The translations under genes and the position numbers were made by a program. Positions 41,331 through 50,848 of a stretch of 64,000 nt of DNA are shown in pieces. Source of the DNA: Myrmaecium sp. VS I D KN 1 (lineage: Eukaryota; Ascomycota; Dothideomycetes; Valsariales; Valsariaceae); the NCBI GenBank assembly GCA_019775845.1, contig JADQAV010000014.1:62001-126000 (forward strand), given 5' to 3'. The number at the start of each line of letters is the position of its first letter. Position 1 is the first letter of the stretch. The notes beneath the pieces were generated by a model. That model did no database searches. It had not been told where the DNA came from and worked only from the letters and a program-made list of their open reading frames with translations.

Positions 41331-42599
41331 ATGTGGCAGTTCTTCTCCTCCGATTTCTTCAATTTCGAATTTTTGCGCATCCTTGCAACGAGCCCGGCCG
41401 GGGGTGCGGAGATTCTGGAATGCCTCGAGACCGCCCGAAGGATTCGCAATGATGATGCCACAAGCTGGTATAAAGCATGGACAGCAGCCGCTGAGAAAGC
41501 GGAAGCCCTAGGGAAAGAAGCTGCCGACAATCAGGATGGAGAGTCTGCCCGTTGGGCCTTCCTAAGAGCATCCAATTATTACCGTGCTAGCGAGTTCTTC
41601 TTGCATTGCAACTGGCAAGATGAAAGGCTGCTGCGGGCAATTGAAAACAGCAGACGTGTCTTCTCCGATGCCACGAAATACCTCGATGGTCAGACTTTCC
41701 CGCTGAACATCCCTTGGTCAAACTCGACGGAGCTGCCGGGCTACCTATTTCTGCCTCCAGACTGGAAGAAAAGAAACGAGAAAGTTCCAGTATTGCTCGT
41801 GATCAGTGGTTTCGACAACACTCAGGAAGAACTGTACTTTTATGCCGTTTCCGGCGCTACATCGCGTGGCTATGCCGTTGTCACATTCGAAGGGCCGGGT
41901 CAAGGCCTGACATTGAGACGGGATGATACGAAACTTCGACCTGACTGGGAAGCCGTCACGGGTGCCGTTCTGGATTTCCTGGTCCAATTATCCTTGGACA
42001 AGCCCGAGCTCATGCTGGACATGGACAGAATAGGCGTTTTTGGTGCCTCCATGGGCGGGTATTTCGCTTTAAGAGCGGCCAAGGATCCGCGGATTAGCTG
42101 TTGTGTCTCTTGCGACGCCTTTTTCGATCTGTTCGAGGTGACCAAATCCCGGATGCCCAGCTGGTTCATCAACTCGTGGCTTTCGGGAACCATGGGAGAC
42201 AAGATCTTCAATTCAGTGGTGTATCTTCTCATGAAAATCAATTTTCAAATGCGCTGGGAAATCAGCCAAGGCAGATGGGCATTCGGTGCCGATACACCTG
42301 CCGATGTCATGCGTCACATGCAACGCTACAGTTTGGCGGATGGCGAAAAGAGCTATCTAGCACGCCTTCACTGTCCGGTTCTAGTCACCGGTGCAGCAGA
42401 CACGATGTACTTCCCGCCGGATCAGAATGCGGTAAGGATTTTTGAGGCATTGTCCCACTTAGACAGAGGTGCACGGGAGCTTTGGGTGGCTCAGGGACCT
42501 GAGAACGGAGGTCTGCAAGCCAAAGTCGGAGCCATCAGCCGCTTACAGCAACAAATGTTTGCCTGGTATGACAAACATCTCCAGGTCGACCGAAAGTGA
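41331..42599 (+). CDS. Alpha/beta hydrolase, PKS-NRPS cluster type (Fus2-like)
   Basis: A single exon of 422 aa; the ATG at 41331 starts MWQFFSSDFFNFEF. The N-terminal helical cap (to about residue 125) and the C-terminal alpha/beta-hydrolase fold match the family that accompanies fungal PKS-NRPS enzymes (fusarin Fus2, pseurotin PsoB, cytochalasin CcsE types). An oxyanion/strand region (VLLVISGFDNTQEE) is followed by the nucleophile elbow GVFGASMGGYFAL and an acid-bearing loop (TGAADTMYFPPD). The place where a catalytic His is expected reads GPENGGLQAKVGA, without His. In known clusters such proteins act after chain release, for instance in ring closure; fusarin Fus2 is linked to forming the 2-pyrrolidone ring. 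There is no signal peptide, so it is probably cytosolic. Confidence 0.9.
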   Translation: MWQFFSSDFFNFEFLRILATSPAGGAEILECLETARRIRNDDATSWYKAWTAAAEKAEALGKEAADNQDGESARWAFLRASNYYRASEFFLHCNWQDERLLRAIENSRRVFSDATKYLDGQTFPLNIPWSNSTELPGYLFLPPDWKKRNEKVPVLLVISGFDNTQEELYFYAVSGATSRGYAVVTFEGPGQGLTLRRDDTKLRPDWEAVTGAVLDFLVQLSLDKPELMLDMDRIGVFGASMGGYFALRAAKDPRISCCVSCDAFFDLFEVTKSRMPSWFINSWLSGTMGDKIFNSVVYLLMKINFQMRWEISQGRWAFGADTPADVMRHMQRYSLADGEKSYLARLHCPVLVTGAADTMYFPPDQNAVRIFEALSHLDRGARELWVAQGPENGGLQAKVGAISRLQQQMFAWYDKHLQVDRK

Positions 42600-42629
42600 A
42601 GGAGGGGATCGCCTATCCACTTCAACAGG

Positions 42630-42658
42630 TTCGGCGGGTTGCGGTCGAAGTCGCCGAA
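42630..42658. repeat. Inverted repeat just after the hydrolase stop
   Basis: Perfect 7-bp arms TTCGGCG (42630-42636) and CGCCGAA (42652-42658) with a 15-nt spacer, 30 bp after the hydrolase stop and 147 bp before the GST-like start. It could be a hairpin in the hydrolase 3' end or a palindromic regulator site for the GST-like gene. The core TTCGG is shared with the two divergent cluster promoters. Confidence 0.6.
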
Positions 42659-42804
42659 TCTCACCGATCAGCTCGGAGACCTTTTGACAATAGTGACCTA
42701 GAAATGCAACAATATAACCACTATCTCATTGTCAGCCATTGTGAATCAGTTCAACAAGATATTATTTTTACTTCATCCCCGTGCTGTCCGTGTTGCTTAC
42801 CGCT

Positions 42805-43527
42805 ATGGCCCCATTTGGTACTTTGTACACATATCTTCCCAACGCTAGAATTCTCAAAGTAAGACAAAATTTGGCGCATTATAAGAGGATACTAAAACGT
42901 TCCGCATTCTAGATTCAAGCGGCAGCTCAAATCAACGGGTTGGAGCTTGAGGTTCCTAAGGACTTCGCTTTTGGCGAGGCCAACAAGACGCCGGAATTTC
43001 TGCGCAAGTGGCCGCTTGGGAAAGTCCCAGCCTTCGAGACGCCCGATGGAGTTTACCTCGCAGAATCTTCTGCCATAGCTTATTTCGTCGCTCAATCAGG
43101 GCCGCAAGCTGAGCAACTCCTGGGATCCAACGCAGTCGAAAGTGCAAAAATACAGCAGTGGATCCAGTTCGCGGACAGCGAGATATTCCCAAACGTGATC
43201 GATCTTGTCTCCCCTTACGTGGGCAAGGCTGTTTTCGACCCTAAGGTGGAGGCAAAGGCTGATGCGAACCTTGAAAGAGCATTGGGAGCCTTGGAGAGGC
43301 ACCTCAGCGGCCAAACCAAGCCGTGGGTTGCGACCGGACAACTCTCCCTAGCGGACTTAACCATCGCGTCGGCATTGTACTGGGGCTTCATGCTTATCAT
43401 CGATGAAGAATGGAGAGGTAGACTTCCGCGGGTGATGGACTGGTATCTCAAGACTATCAAGGCCGAGAAGGTAGTCAATGTGTTCGGGGAGCCCCAATTG
43501 GTCGCGAAACGCGCTCGACTGTCCTGA
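42805..43527 (+). CDS. EF1B-gamma/glutathione S-transferase-like protein (Fus3-like)
   Basis: Two exons, 42805-42858 and 42913-43527 (54-bp intron, GTAAGA...CTAG), give 222 aa. The start MAPFGTLYTYLPNARILK is a typical N-terminus of the EF1B-gamma-type GST domain and is missed if only the second exon is read. The thioredoxin-like half ends with the glutathione-contact motif LAESSAIAYFV; the helical half contains LSLADLTIASAL. There is no C-terminal EF1G domain, so it is a free-standing GST-fold protein as in fusarin (Fus3) and, more distantly, pseurotin (PsoE) clusters. Possible roles are glutathione-dependent double-bond isomerisation or handling of a reactive polyene intermediate; both are inference. 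It sits tandem behind the hydrolase. Confidence 0.88.
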
Positions 43528-43914
43528 AAGTGCCTTTACCTCCTGGGCTTATGTAGAATGAATGCCTCCAGAAACAACAGTTCGGCCGCAAGTGTGAGAT
43601 CGTATTTGTGGAGGTGAAAGATGAGCGGGGGTGTTGTAAATGGTCTTGGCGCGCCGCTGGCGGTGAGAGCTTATTGGCCGGTCCGTCGTCACCCCCACGT
43701 GACCCGTCCGAACAATGTTTAGAGACTCGGTGTTTTCACAATAATTTGCATAAAGTTACATAAATTATATACTCGGTGGTCTTCAATCTCAACAACCATC
43801 GGCATCGATGTGAAAACTGCATCTACAATATGGCCAATGGCTCCGACTGAAAAAGAAACAGATAACATTATTGATGACTCCAGATGGCTAGGTGAAGTCA
43901 CGTCTGTTTTCGCG
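43528..43914. other. Convergent 3' spacer, GST-like / P450-1
   Basis: 387 bp between converging stop codons. AT-rich around 43735-43780. No ORF or hairpin that I would defend; presumably it holds the two 3' untranslated ends. Confidence 0.6.
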
Positions 43915-45543
43915 TTACTTCTTCCTCGGCCGGATGCGCACTAAGAGCTGTCCGGCCTTCAACTGCAACGCAATCCGCAACACGGTGCTTTCGTCCTGAC
44001 CGGGAACACGTTCGAAAGTGAAGCGTCGCAGCAGGGTAACCATCGTCAGATGCATCTCCTGGATCGCAAAATGCTTGCCGATACACACCCTGCTACCAGC
44101 CGAGAACGGGTAGTAAGGCAGCGTCTTCGAATCTAACCTCCCATCCGTGAGCCACCGCTCCGGGATGAACTCGTCTGGATTCTCCCATATACTGCTGTCA
44201 CGGTGAAGCACTGTCGTGGTCGGGAACACTGTCGTCCCTTTCGGGATCGTATAGCCCAGGATCTTAGTGTCTTCCGGGGCTTCTCGAGGGCTTCCGCTTG
44301 CCATGGCTGGGTAGAGCCTCATGGTCTCGTTGATACAAGCTTGCAGATAGTGCATGTGCTGATAATCTTCGACGTCGGCCTCTTTAGTCGGTTCTGGGTA
44401 GAACCGGTCGACTTCCTCCTGAAGTTTCTGGTACTTGTCCGGATGATCCACAAGCATCATAGTCAAGAAAATCTCTGCATTGGCCGTAGTTTCGCTCCCG
44501 GCGAGCAGAAACACGACGACCTCATCCTGGAGATCCCCTGTATTGAAAGATGAGCCACGCGAGTCATCCACACATGCAACGAGCTTCTCGAGCAGGTCAT
44601 CATGCATTTCCTTGCCCTGGACCGCTTGTCTGTTCTCAATGATTTGGCGTGTGAACCTGTCGATGTAGGGTGAACGCGAGGAAAGATACGGGACCTTATT
44701 CAGGAAGGTCGCAAATTGCATGATTCCGGAAAGCAACAGGCCCTTCTCGATCTCCTTCGGCAGAGGGTGGGATCCATTCTTAACGACATCGAAGGTCTGC
44801 CCGAAGGTGGTGACGCCGATGATATCTACGGCCAGCGAGCGGAGGAGACGATTAACGTCAACAACAACGGAACCGTCCGCGCATTCTTGCTCCAATTTCT
44901 TCCCTAAGACTTCAATGCAGGAGCGCATCATCGGCTGCATGGCGCGAATGGATCTCGTTCCGAACCCGGCTGAGAGAAGTCGCTTCCGGGCCGCATAATC
45001 CTTCTTGTTGGTGAAGGAGACCAGCGTCGGACGTTCCTTATTCTGTCGGAAGTTGGTGTACACCTTCGAATCCTTCGGGAAATCTTCCGCCACTAGGATA
45101 CGCCGTACTTCGTCCGGATCGGATACTCCGACTGTCGTAGTGTTCAACTGCACAATCGGGCCATATTGGAGGTGCATATCCCGCATGAAGTCATGGCTGG
45201 GTAACTTGTGAGCTTGAAGTAATGGTTAGTGGGGACGATAACTTACCTTTTACCTTTAATCAGAGCAAGGAAGAACGGCCAGTCCGACACCTTGTTTCCC
45301 CATGGGCCGGGTATCGATCTCAACGGCGAGAAGAAGCTTTGGAGAACCTAGGGGCACGCTTTGTGAGAACCGCAGCATGTATGACTGTGCACCATCTCTT
45401 ACCTGAAGTATATTGGTCACAACGTAATATCCAATCCACAGCAAAGCAAACGTCTGAAGGGCCTTGCCAACGTTTACGTGCGTGGGGTCGAGGTTCTGGC
45501 GCGCCCAGGAACTGACCGTGCTCAGTGCGCCCTCCATGGTCAT
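43915..45543 (-). CDS. Cytochrome P450 (cluster P450-1)
   Basis: Exons 45543-45403, 45347-45247 and 45196-43915 (introns 55 and 50 bp) join to 507 aa. An N-terminal ER-membrane anchor (LQTFALLWIGYYVVTNILQ) is followed by the Pro-rich hinge SPLRSIPGPWGNKVSDWPFF, which only appears when the second exon is included. Other hallmarks are the I-helix LLAGSETTANAE, ExxR in NETMRLYP, FIPERW, and the heme loop FSAGSRVCIGKHFA with the Cys ligand. It is an E-class microsomal P450, presumably oxidising the polyketide side; which carbon is not visible. A second ATG at codon 3 has a better start context. It shares a 316-bp promoter with P450-2. Confidence 0.92.
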
Positions 45544-45859
45544 GTAGGCAGTTCAAACGCACAGCTCGAGCGAACTGACACGAGGTTATTCAATTGTCAT
45601 TTATGGCAATGGATGGCTAGCAGGTTGGCTAGTTGTATTATCTACGTTGCGCAGGATGCATTACAAAAGCGCCGATATTGTTGGCTGATCGGTTCGGTCG
45701 TTCGCGCACAAAGTCACCGAACGTCCCACCACGCCAGCATAAGGATGCGCAGCACAATAAAAGAAACCCTTTGAGGACCGTAAAATGTCACAGGATATAC
45801 CTGCTTGATAAGCGTATTTTCAACTTCTCTATCGATATCGGTCCGCATCTAGGGCGAAA
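45544..45859. promoter_or_regulatory. Divergent promoter, P450-1 / P450-2
   Basis: 316 bp. An inverted pair TTCGGT (45693-45698) and ACCGAA (45716-45721) lies near the middle, inside CGGTTCGG...CACCGAACG. The same word occurs in the PKS-NRPS/hydrolase promoter. An A-rich CACAATAAAAG element near 45750 may be a core element of the P450-2 side. The regulatory role is inferred. Confidence 0.5.
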
Positions 45860-47801
45860 ATGGGGTTCATCGCCTCCATGCTGGCCGCCTTGGCTGCCAT
45901 TAGACCGGGCACTCTGCAACATGGCCTTATGCTATCTGCATTTGCGGGCCTGATCATAGGCTTCGCGGTTCTGATCCGTCAAAGGCTCAAGGTTCGGAAT
46001 CTGGTGAGTATAGCCTCCATTGGAGCCTTGTTCTCTGTTAACGGTTTTTGGGCAGCCTGGTCCCCCGCACAATCTTATAATGGGACATCTGCCGGTGATG
46101 GTGGAATTAGCCAAACATACTCCCCAGGACCTGCACCCTCAGGCCCAGATGACGATGCTCCAGCGAGTGTACAACCTTGGAGATTTGTTCTGCGTGGATA
46201 TCTGGCCGCTGATGGACCAGGTCTATGTCATCTCAAACCCAGACCTGGCGTATCAGGTGGCACAGAAAAGGGCGCTTCCTCGACACCCCATGGCCCTTCG
46301 CTTCATCAAGCCTTTCACCGGAATGAACAGTCTTATGATCGCCAACGGGAACAAGTGGAAAGAGCTAAAGGCGATCTTTTCTGCGGGGTTTTCGAATGCT
46401 AACCTAATGACGATGATTCCGGTGATGGTGGAAAAGACCGAAGTGTTTCGCTCGCTGTTGGCGGAGTACGCGTCCGAGAAGCGACTCTTCCAGATGGAAG
46501 TCATCTCTGCGAAGCTCACCGTTGATATCATCGGGCTGGTCGTACTGGGCGTGGACTTCGACACGCTTAGAGGCGAAGACGAGCTCGTTTCTGCTTTCCG
46601 GAAGTTACTTACTCTCATGCCCGACAGTCAGAAAATCAGTCTGAACCCCTTTCGACCACTGCTCCGCATCTACTACGGTCACGTCATGGATAACTATATC
46701 CGCCGGGCGCTACGAGCCCACATGGCCAAAGGGCCGGCCAAGCAACGCACGTTGATGGACGTTGCGATCGAGAAATTCCAGGAACGGAAGAAGACGCACC
46801 CGAACGAATCTGAGTTCTCTAGCTTCGAGCAGATTGCGGTCGATAAGTGAGTGTTACTTCAATCGCTCAATGATTACATCGTGATCAGTACTGACGCCGT
46901 CATCTACAGCCTCAAAACGTTCGTGTTTGCCGGCCATGACACGAGTAGCACGACGATCTCGGTATGCAACCCCCAGCCATTTCCTCCATGTTTGCTGACG
47001 GTTGCTGGCAGTATGTCTACCATCTCCTCGGGAAGCATCCTGAGGCGCTGAGGAAAGTGCGTGAGGAGCACGACCGCGTCCTTGGAAAAGATGTGGCGCA
47101 AACGGCGAAAGTCCTGTGCGATAACCCTACGATCATCAACCGGTTGCCCTACACGACGGCTGTGATCAAGGAGACTCTTCGTCTTTACCCGGTGTCCGGC
47201 AGCCTCCGACTCGCAGAAAAAGGGTTCGTCAGTCCCCTCCCATCCCGACTCGTCATCCTAACAGAGATCATCCAGAACCACATTCACCCCGAGGCGCGGG
47301 CCACCGGTCACCTTGAGCGAGCCCAGCCTCGTCTGGGTTGCCGTGCACACCATGCACCACGACCCCGATCTGTTTCCGTGCCCGGATGAGTTCCACCCGG
47401 AGCGTTTCCTCGACGCCTACGAGATCACGCACGAGGACGGGACGAAGGAGAGCGTGCCTGCGGGATGGAACGGTCACGTGCCGCCGAACAACGCGTATCG
47501 CCCGTTCGAACGGGGCCCGCGGCAGTGCACGGGAAGCGAGATGGCGATGATCGAGGTGCGCATCGTCCTGGCGATGACGCTACGGGAATTCCGCTTCGAG
47601 GTCGCGTTCGATGACTGGGCTCGCTTGCATCCCGAGGAGCGGAAGGCGAGCGGTGACATCCGGACCGCGTTCGGTGATGAGGCCTATCAGGTCTTCTCGG
47701 CCACGGCGAAGCCGAAGATGAGCATGCCGATGCGCGTCTCGATGGACCCGGCTTATCAGGGTCACGCTCGCCCGGGAAATGGAACGGTCGAGAAGTCATA
47801 A
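45860..47801 (+). CDS. Cytochrome P450 (cluster P450-2)
   Basis: Five exons, 45860-46003, 46056-46846, 46910-46961, 47012-47223 and 47276-47801, with introns of 50-63 bp, give 574 aa. The N-terminal anchor is LMLSAFAGLIIGFAVLI. After intron 1 comes PGPPHNLIMGHLP. The I-helix FVFAGHDTSSTTIS is encoded across introns 2-3, ExxR is in ETLRLYPVSG, the meander has FHPERF, and the heme loop is FERGPRQCTGSEMA. It looks related to the StcS-like/long-chain group of fungal P450s rather than to P450-1. The exon 4/5 junction (donor GTTCGT) is the least certain. The last exon is more GC-rich than the rest. It converges on the A1-peptidase-like gene. Confidence 0.9.
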
Positions 47802-47953
47802 ATGTATACCCCTGTCAATCCAGTCCAAACTCTGCTATAATCAATGCTATTCATTTCTCCGAGTGATGTTTCAAGTCCAAGTCTAATTTTCTATGCGATC
47901 TATCTCTCCATCATCCTACTCCGAAAGAAACAAGAAAGAGAAAAAGATCTCAT

Positions 47954-49321
47954 CTACTTCCAATTCGACAGCGGCGCCAGTCCAAAAGCCAGCTTCTCAA
48001 AGTCCAAGATAACATACAGCTTCTTCAAAAACGCAACACCGAGTGGGATCACCGTGGCATCCCCGCTCACAGTCTCGCTGTATCGCCAAAGGTTCACATT
48101 CAAATAGCACCGGCCCGTCCCCTCAAGCTCCTGCACATAATCCGTCGGGGCCAGCGTGTAGTTCGCCCGACCATCGAGCTCGTACACCACCGACGGCAAC
48201 CGCTCCGCCGCATCGCAGTCGACCAGATACCAATCCTGCGCGGTGGCGGCCGTCGGGCTCGAGCTGCCCTGCGCCGCGATCGCCGTCACGGTGTCGTTGT
48301 CCGCCAGCGTCGCGCCGGCGTAGGCGACCAGATCCGCGTACGCGCGCGCGGACAGCGGCACGCCGAGGCCCTCGGACCCTTCGTCCAGCACGGCGATGGG
48401 CGCCACGGAGGTGGGTCGCTTCTTGTGCTTCTTCGCCGCCGCCGCCGCCGCCGCCGCTTCCCCGGCACGGACGCCGCGCTTCACGGAACCCGTCGACACC
48501 TTCACCGCGTAGTTGGCGGACGTCGTCCCGTTCGGGGCGACCAGCCAGCCGCCCGTCCACGCCGTGGACCAGTAGTTCGACTTGGGCGGCGAGTAGGGGT
48601 AGAAGGCCTCGCCCAGCCAGGTCGGGTCGACGATCGGGTACCATTGCAGGTCGTCTGCGTCATACAGCGTCTCATCCGACCCGCCGAAGACGAACTTGGC
48701 GTCGCCGCCGAGGCAGGTTTCCTTGGACGTCAGGTTGGCGCACGAGTGCCACCCGACCTGGGGACCCGTCTCGCCGCTCTTCCACGCTTGATAGCTGGTC
48801 GGATAGAAGGTCTGATTCAGGCCGGCGGTGACGGGGGCGAGGCCGTAGATGCCCCCGAACGGCTCGACGGGCACGGCGGCGCCGGCGAAGGGGAAGTCGG
48901 AGACCTGGAAGGTGACGTTGGGCATGGCCAGCGCGCCGATCCGGACCACGTCCGCGCCGTAGTCGACGGTGAAGTCGTCCGCGAACGCGGTCACCGGCCA
49001 GCTCAGCTCCGGCAGGCTGGTGTTGGCGAAGCTGGTCGAGGCGCGCTCGTCGAAGTATTGCTGCCCGGAGGCGACGCAGAGGGAGGGGTTGTAGGCTTGT
49101 GTGCACCGCCCGCTTCGTGCGAAGAGTGCGACCCAGGTCCAGTCGCTGAGCATGGTGAGGTTTTGCGGCGGCGTGCCGATCGAGATGTTGAAGAGGTATC
49201 CGTATTCCTCCCATGACGCCGGAACGGAGACCGTCTTTTGCGAGGATGAGGACTTTGTCGGATGGGCGTGGCCTCCCATGACCATTGCGGCCGCGGCCAG
49301 CGTCCCGAACAAGGAATACAT
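47954..49321 (-). CDS. Secreted pepsin-fold (A1) protein with altered catalytic motifs, Fus4-like
   Basis: A single exon of 455 aa. An N-terminal signal peptide (LFGTLAAAAMVMGGHA) and nine N-glycosylation sequons indicate a secretory or vacuolar route. The pepsin fold is shown by YLFNISIGTPPQNLTM and by the later GLGVPLSARAY context. However, the two DTG/DSG motifs read SDWTWV and LDEGSEG: both aspartates stay, but the following Thr/Ser-Gly pairs are changed. An Ala run plus Lys/Arg patch (AAAAAAAAKKHKKR) is inserted between the lobes and is encoded by a GCC-type repeat. An A1-peptidase gene (FUS4) of unknown need is part of fusarin clusters, and pyranonigrin clusters also carry one. The start at 49321 is chosen because the signal peptide begins there. 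Confidence 0.86.
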   Translation of the reverse strand: MYSLFGTLAAAAMVMGGHAHPTKSSSSQKTVSVPASWEEYGYLFNISIGTPPQNLTMLSDWTWVALFARSGRCTQAYNPSLCVASGQQYFDERASTSFANTSLPELSWPVTAFADDFTVDYGADVVRIGALAMPNVTFQVSDFPFAGAAVPVEPFGGIYGLAPVTAGLNQTFYPTSYQAWKSGETGPQVGWHSCANLTSKETCLGGDAKFVFGGSDETLYDADDLQWYPIVDPTWLGEAFYPYSPPKSNYWSTAWTGGWLVAPNGTTSANYAVKVSTGSVKRGVRAGEAAAAAAAAKKHKKRPTSVAPIAVLDEGSEGLGVPLSARAYADLVAYAGATLADNDTVTAIAAQGSSSPTAATAQDWYLVDCDAAERLPSVVYELDGRANYTLAPTDYVQELEGTGRCYLNVNLWRYSETVSGDATVIPLGVAFLKKLYVILDFEKLAFGLAPLSNWK

Positions 49322-50848
49322 GTCGAGAAGGAGAAGAGAAAGAAAGGAGGCGGAGGGAAGATGAAGAAGGATGGAAGAGTGAATGAGCGATTCGGGAAGC
49401 CAGAAAACCCAACGAGCCCAGAAAACCAAGAGAAGCACTCACACCTCCCACCACAAGGAGCCACTTACTATTTATTCCCCTCCCTTCTCCTCCTCCCCCA
49501 ATCTCTCTCCACCGAAATGACAGCCGGTTTTTTTTTTAAATAAAAAAAAAAAGAAAATAAGGAAAAGGGGGCGGAGCTAAAATCATTCCTCTCCACCAGC
49601 CAGCACCGACTTTTCCAAACCAACGCCAGCACCAACAACGCCAGCCTGCGCCAGCGCCAGCGCCAGCACCAGCACCGCCCGTCCCGCGAGCCCCCCGGTG
49701 ATGACGGCGGAAGAGAGAGAGAGAGAGAGCGTCTCTCGCTCACCCCTGCACATCTCTCCCAAGGACCGAGGGAGGGATGGACCCGCTGCAGGACATTGTA
49801 TGTACGATCTCGCGACACGAGGGATCGGCGGATGACCGACAGGGATCTAAGAATAACGACATCTGACATGATGGCGTTGGTTGTGGTGTTGGTCATGGTC
49901 ATGGTGGTGCTGGTGGTGGTGTAAAAAGCACCGAATGTGGTGCTGTTGCTGGTGGAATGAAAACCCGCCGAATGGTTGGGTCACTGCACTGGTCCGCCGC
50001 CGATGATGGGTGCCGGCCGCTACCTACAATAGGGTGTTGCCTGGATGAAGGACCCCGGTGCGCGGGACGCATGGGGATCGATGACGATGGTCTGGCTGTG
50101 TGGGTGATTTCAGCCTGATCCTTTGGATGGATGGATGGGGAGCTTTTATGCCTATCCATATCCCCGGCACCACTATACCTTCTGCTGTCAAGGCCGATCA
50201 TTAACGTCCTTCTTGTTTTTGTACTCATGTTTGGCACGAGGATTCGAATCCCGATTGAGGCTATCTCGAGGCTGTCATTGCTCTCTGGCAAGACAGGAAT
50301 GAGATCACACTGACAACCGGTTGCGTCAGGGGATTGTACAGTACCATACCATTCCTAGTCGACAGACCTCAACCCGTGTAGCTGCATCATCCATCATTGA
50401 AGGCAGCTTCGAAAGGGGAACATGCTCATGGAAGAACATCTTCATCCGATCCTTCGCGGACGTCGCAGTCGGAGATCACGAAGGATGAAGGGGCATATAC
50501 ATCCTGTGTGCATATCATTTTATACTCCTTCCTTCCCTTTCTTCATTCCCTCATTTCCTTTCTTCGTTTGCTTCATTCTTTCAATTCCTCCTTTTCCCTC
50601 TCTTCCTTTTTTTCTTTCATTTCCCTCTTTCATTTCCCTCCACCGTTCCGCGAGAAAGACGGTGGTACATAGCATGGGTCACTCGAACTCAACTCTCTCC
50701 GGCACATATTCATATTCATAGTCACCAGAAAGGAAAACGAAACGAAAACGAAACAATGCCCTTCGCAATATAAATCCAAGAGCTGAAAAAGAAAAAGGGA
50801 AAATAAGAGCACATGCCCTCTCCCACCCGAGAAAAGACCTCCTCCCAT
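49322..50848. other. Spacer between A1-like gene and methyltransferase (about 1.5 kb)
   Basis: Promoter side of the A1-like gene and 3' side of the methyltransferase. It contains a T10-AAAT-A11 self-complementary run at 49528-49552, a CCAGCGCCAG-rich patch near 49615-49680, a GA run near 49713-49730 and a CT-rich patch at 50525-50645. No aldehyde dehydrogenase remnant or other gene is seen. Confidence 0.6.

Noticed and set aside
42940-43527. GST-like protein starting at the first start-like codon of the long frame
   Set aside because: That position is TTG, and the frame lacks the N-terminal strand; the upstream ATG exon at 42805 with a clean 54-bp intron restores a full GST fold.
46020-46850. 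P450-2 starting inside its second exon
   Set aside because: The apparent start is TTG in an intron; the real N-terminus with membrane anchor is the exon at 45860.
50238-50260. TTCGAATCC word resembling a tRNA T-loop
   Set aside because: No acceptor stem, D-arm or anticodon arm can be folded around it.
49322-50848. Possible remnant of a FUS7-like aldehyde dehydrogenase between the A1-like and methyltransferase genes
   Set aside because: No aldehyde-dehydrogenase motif could be seen in any frame.
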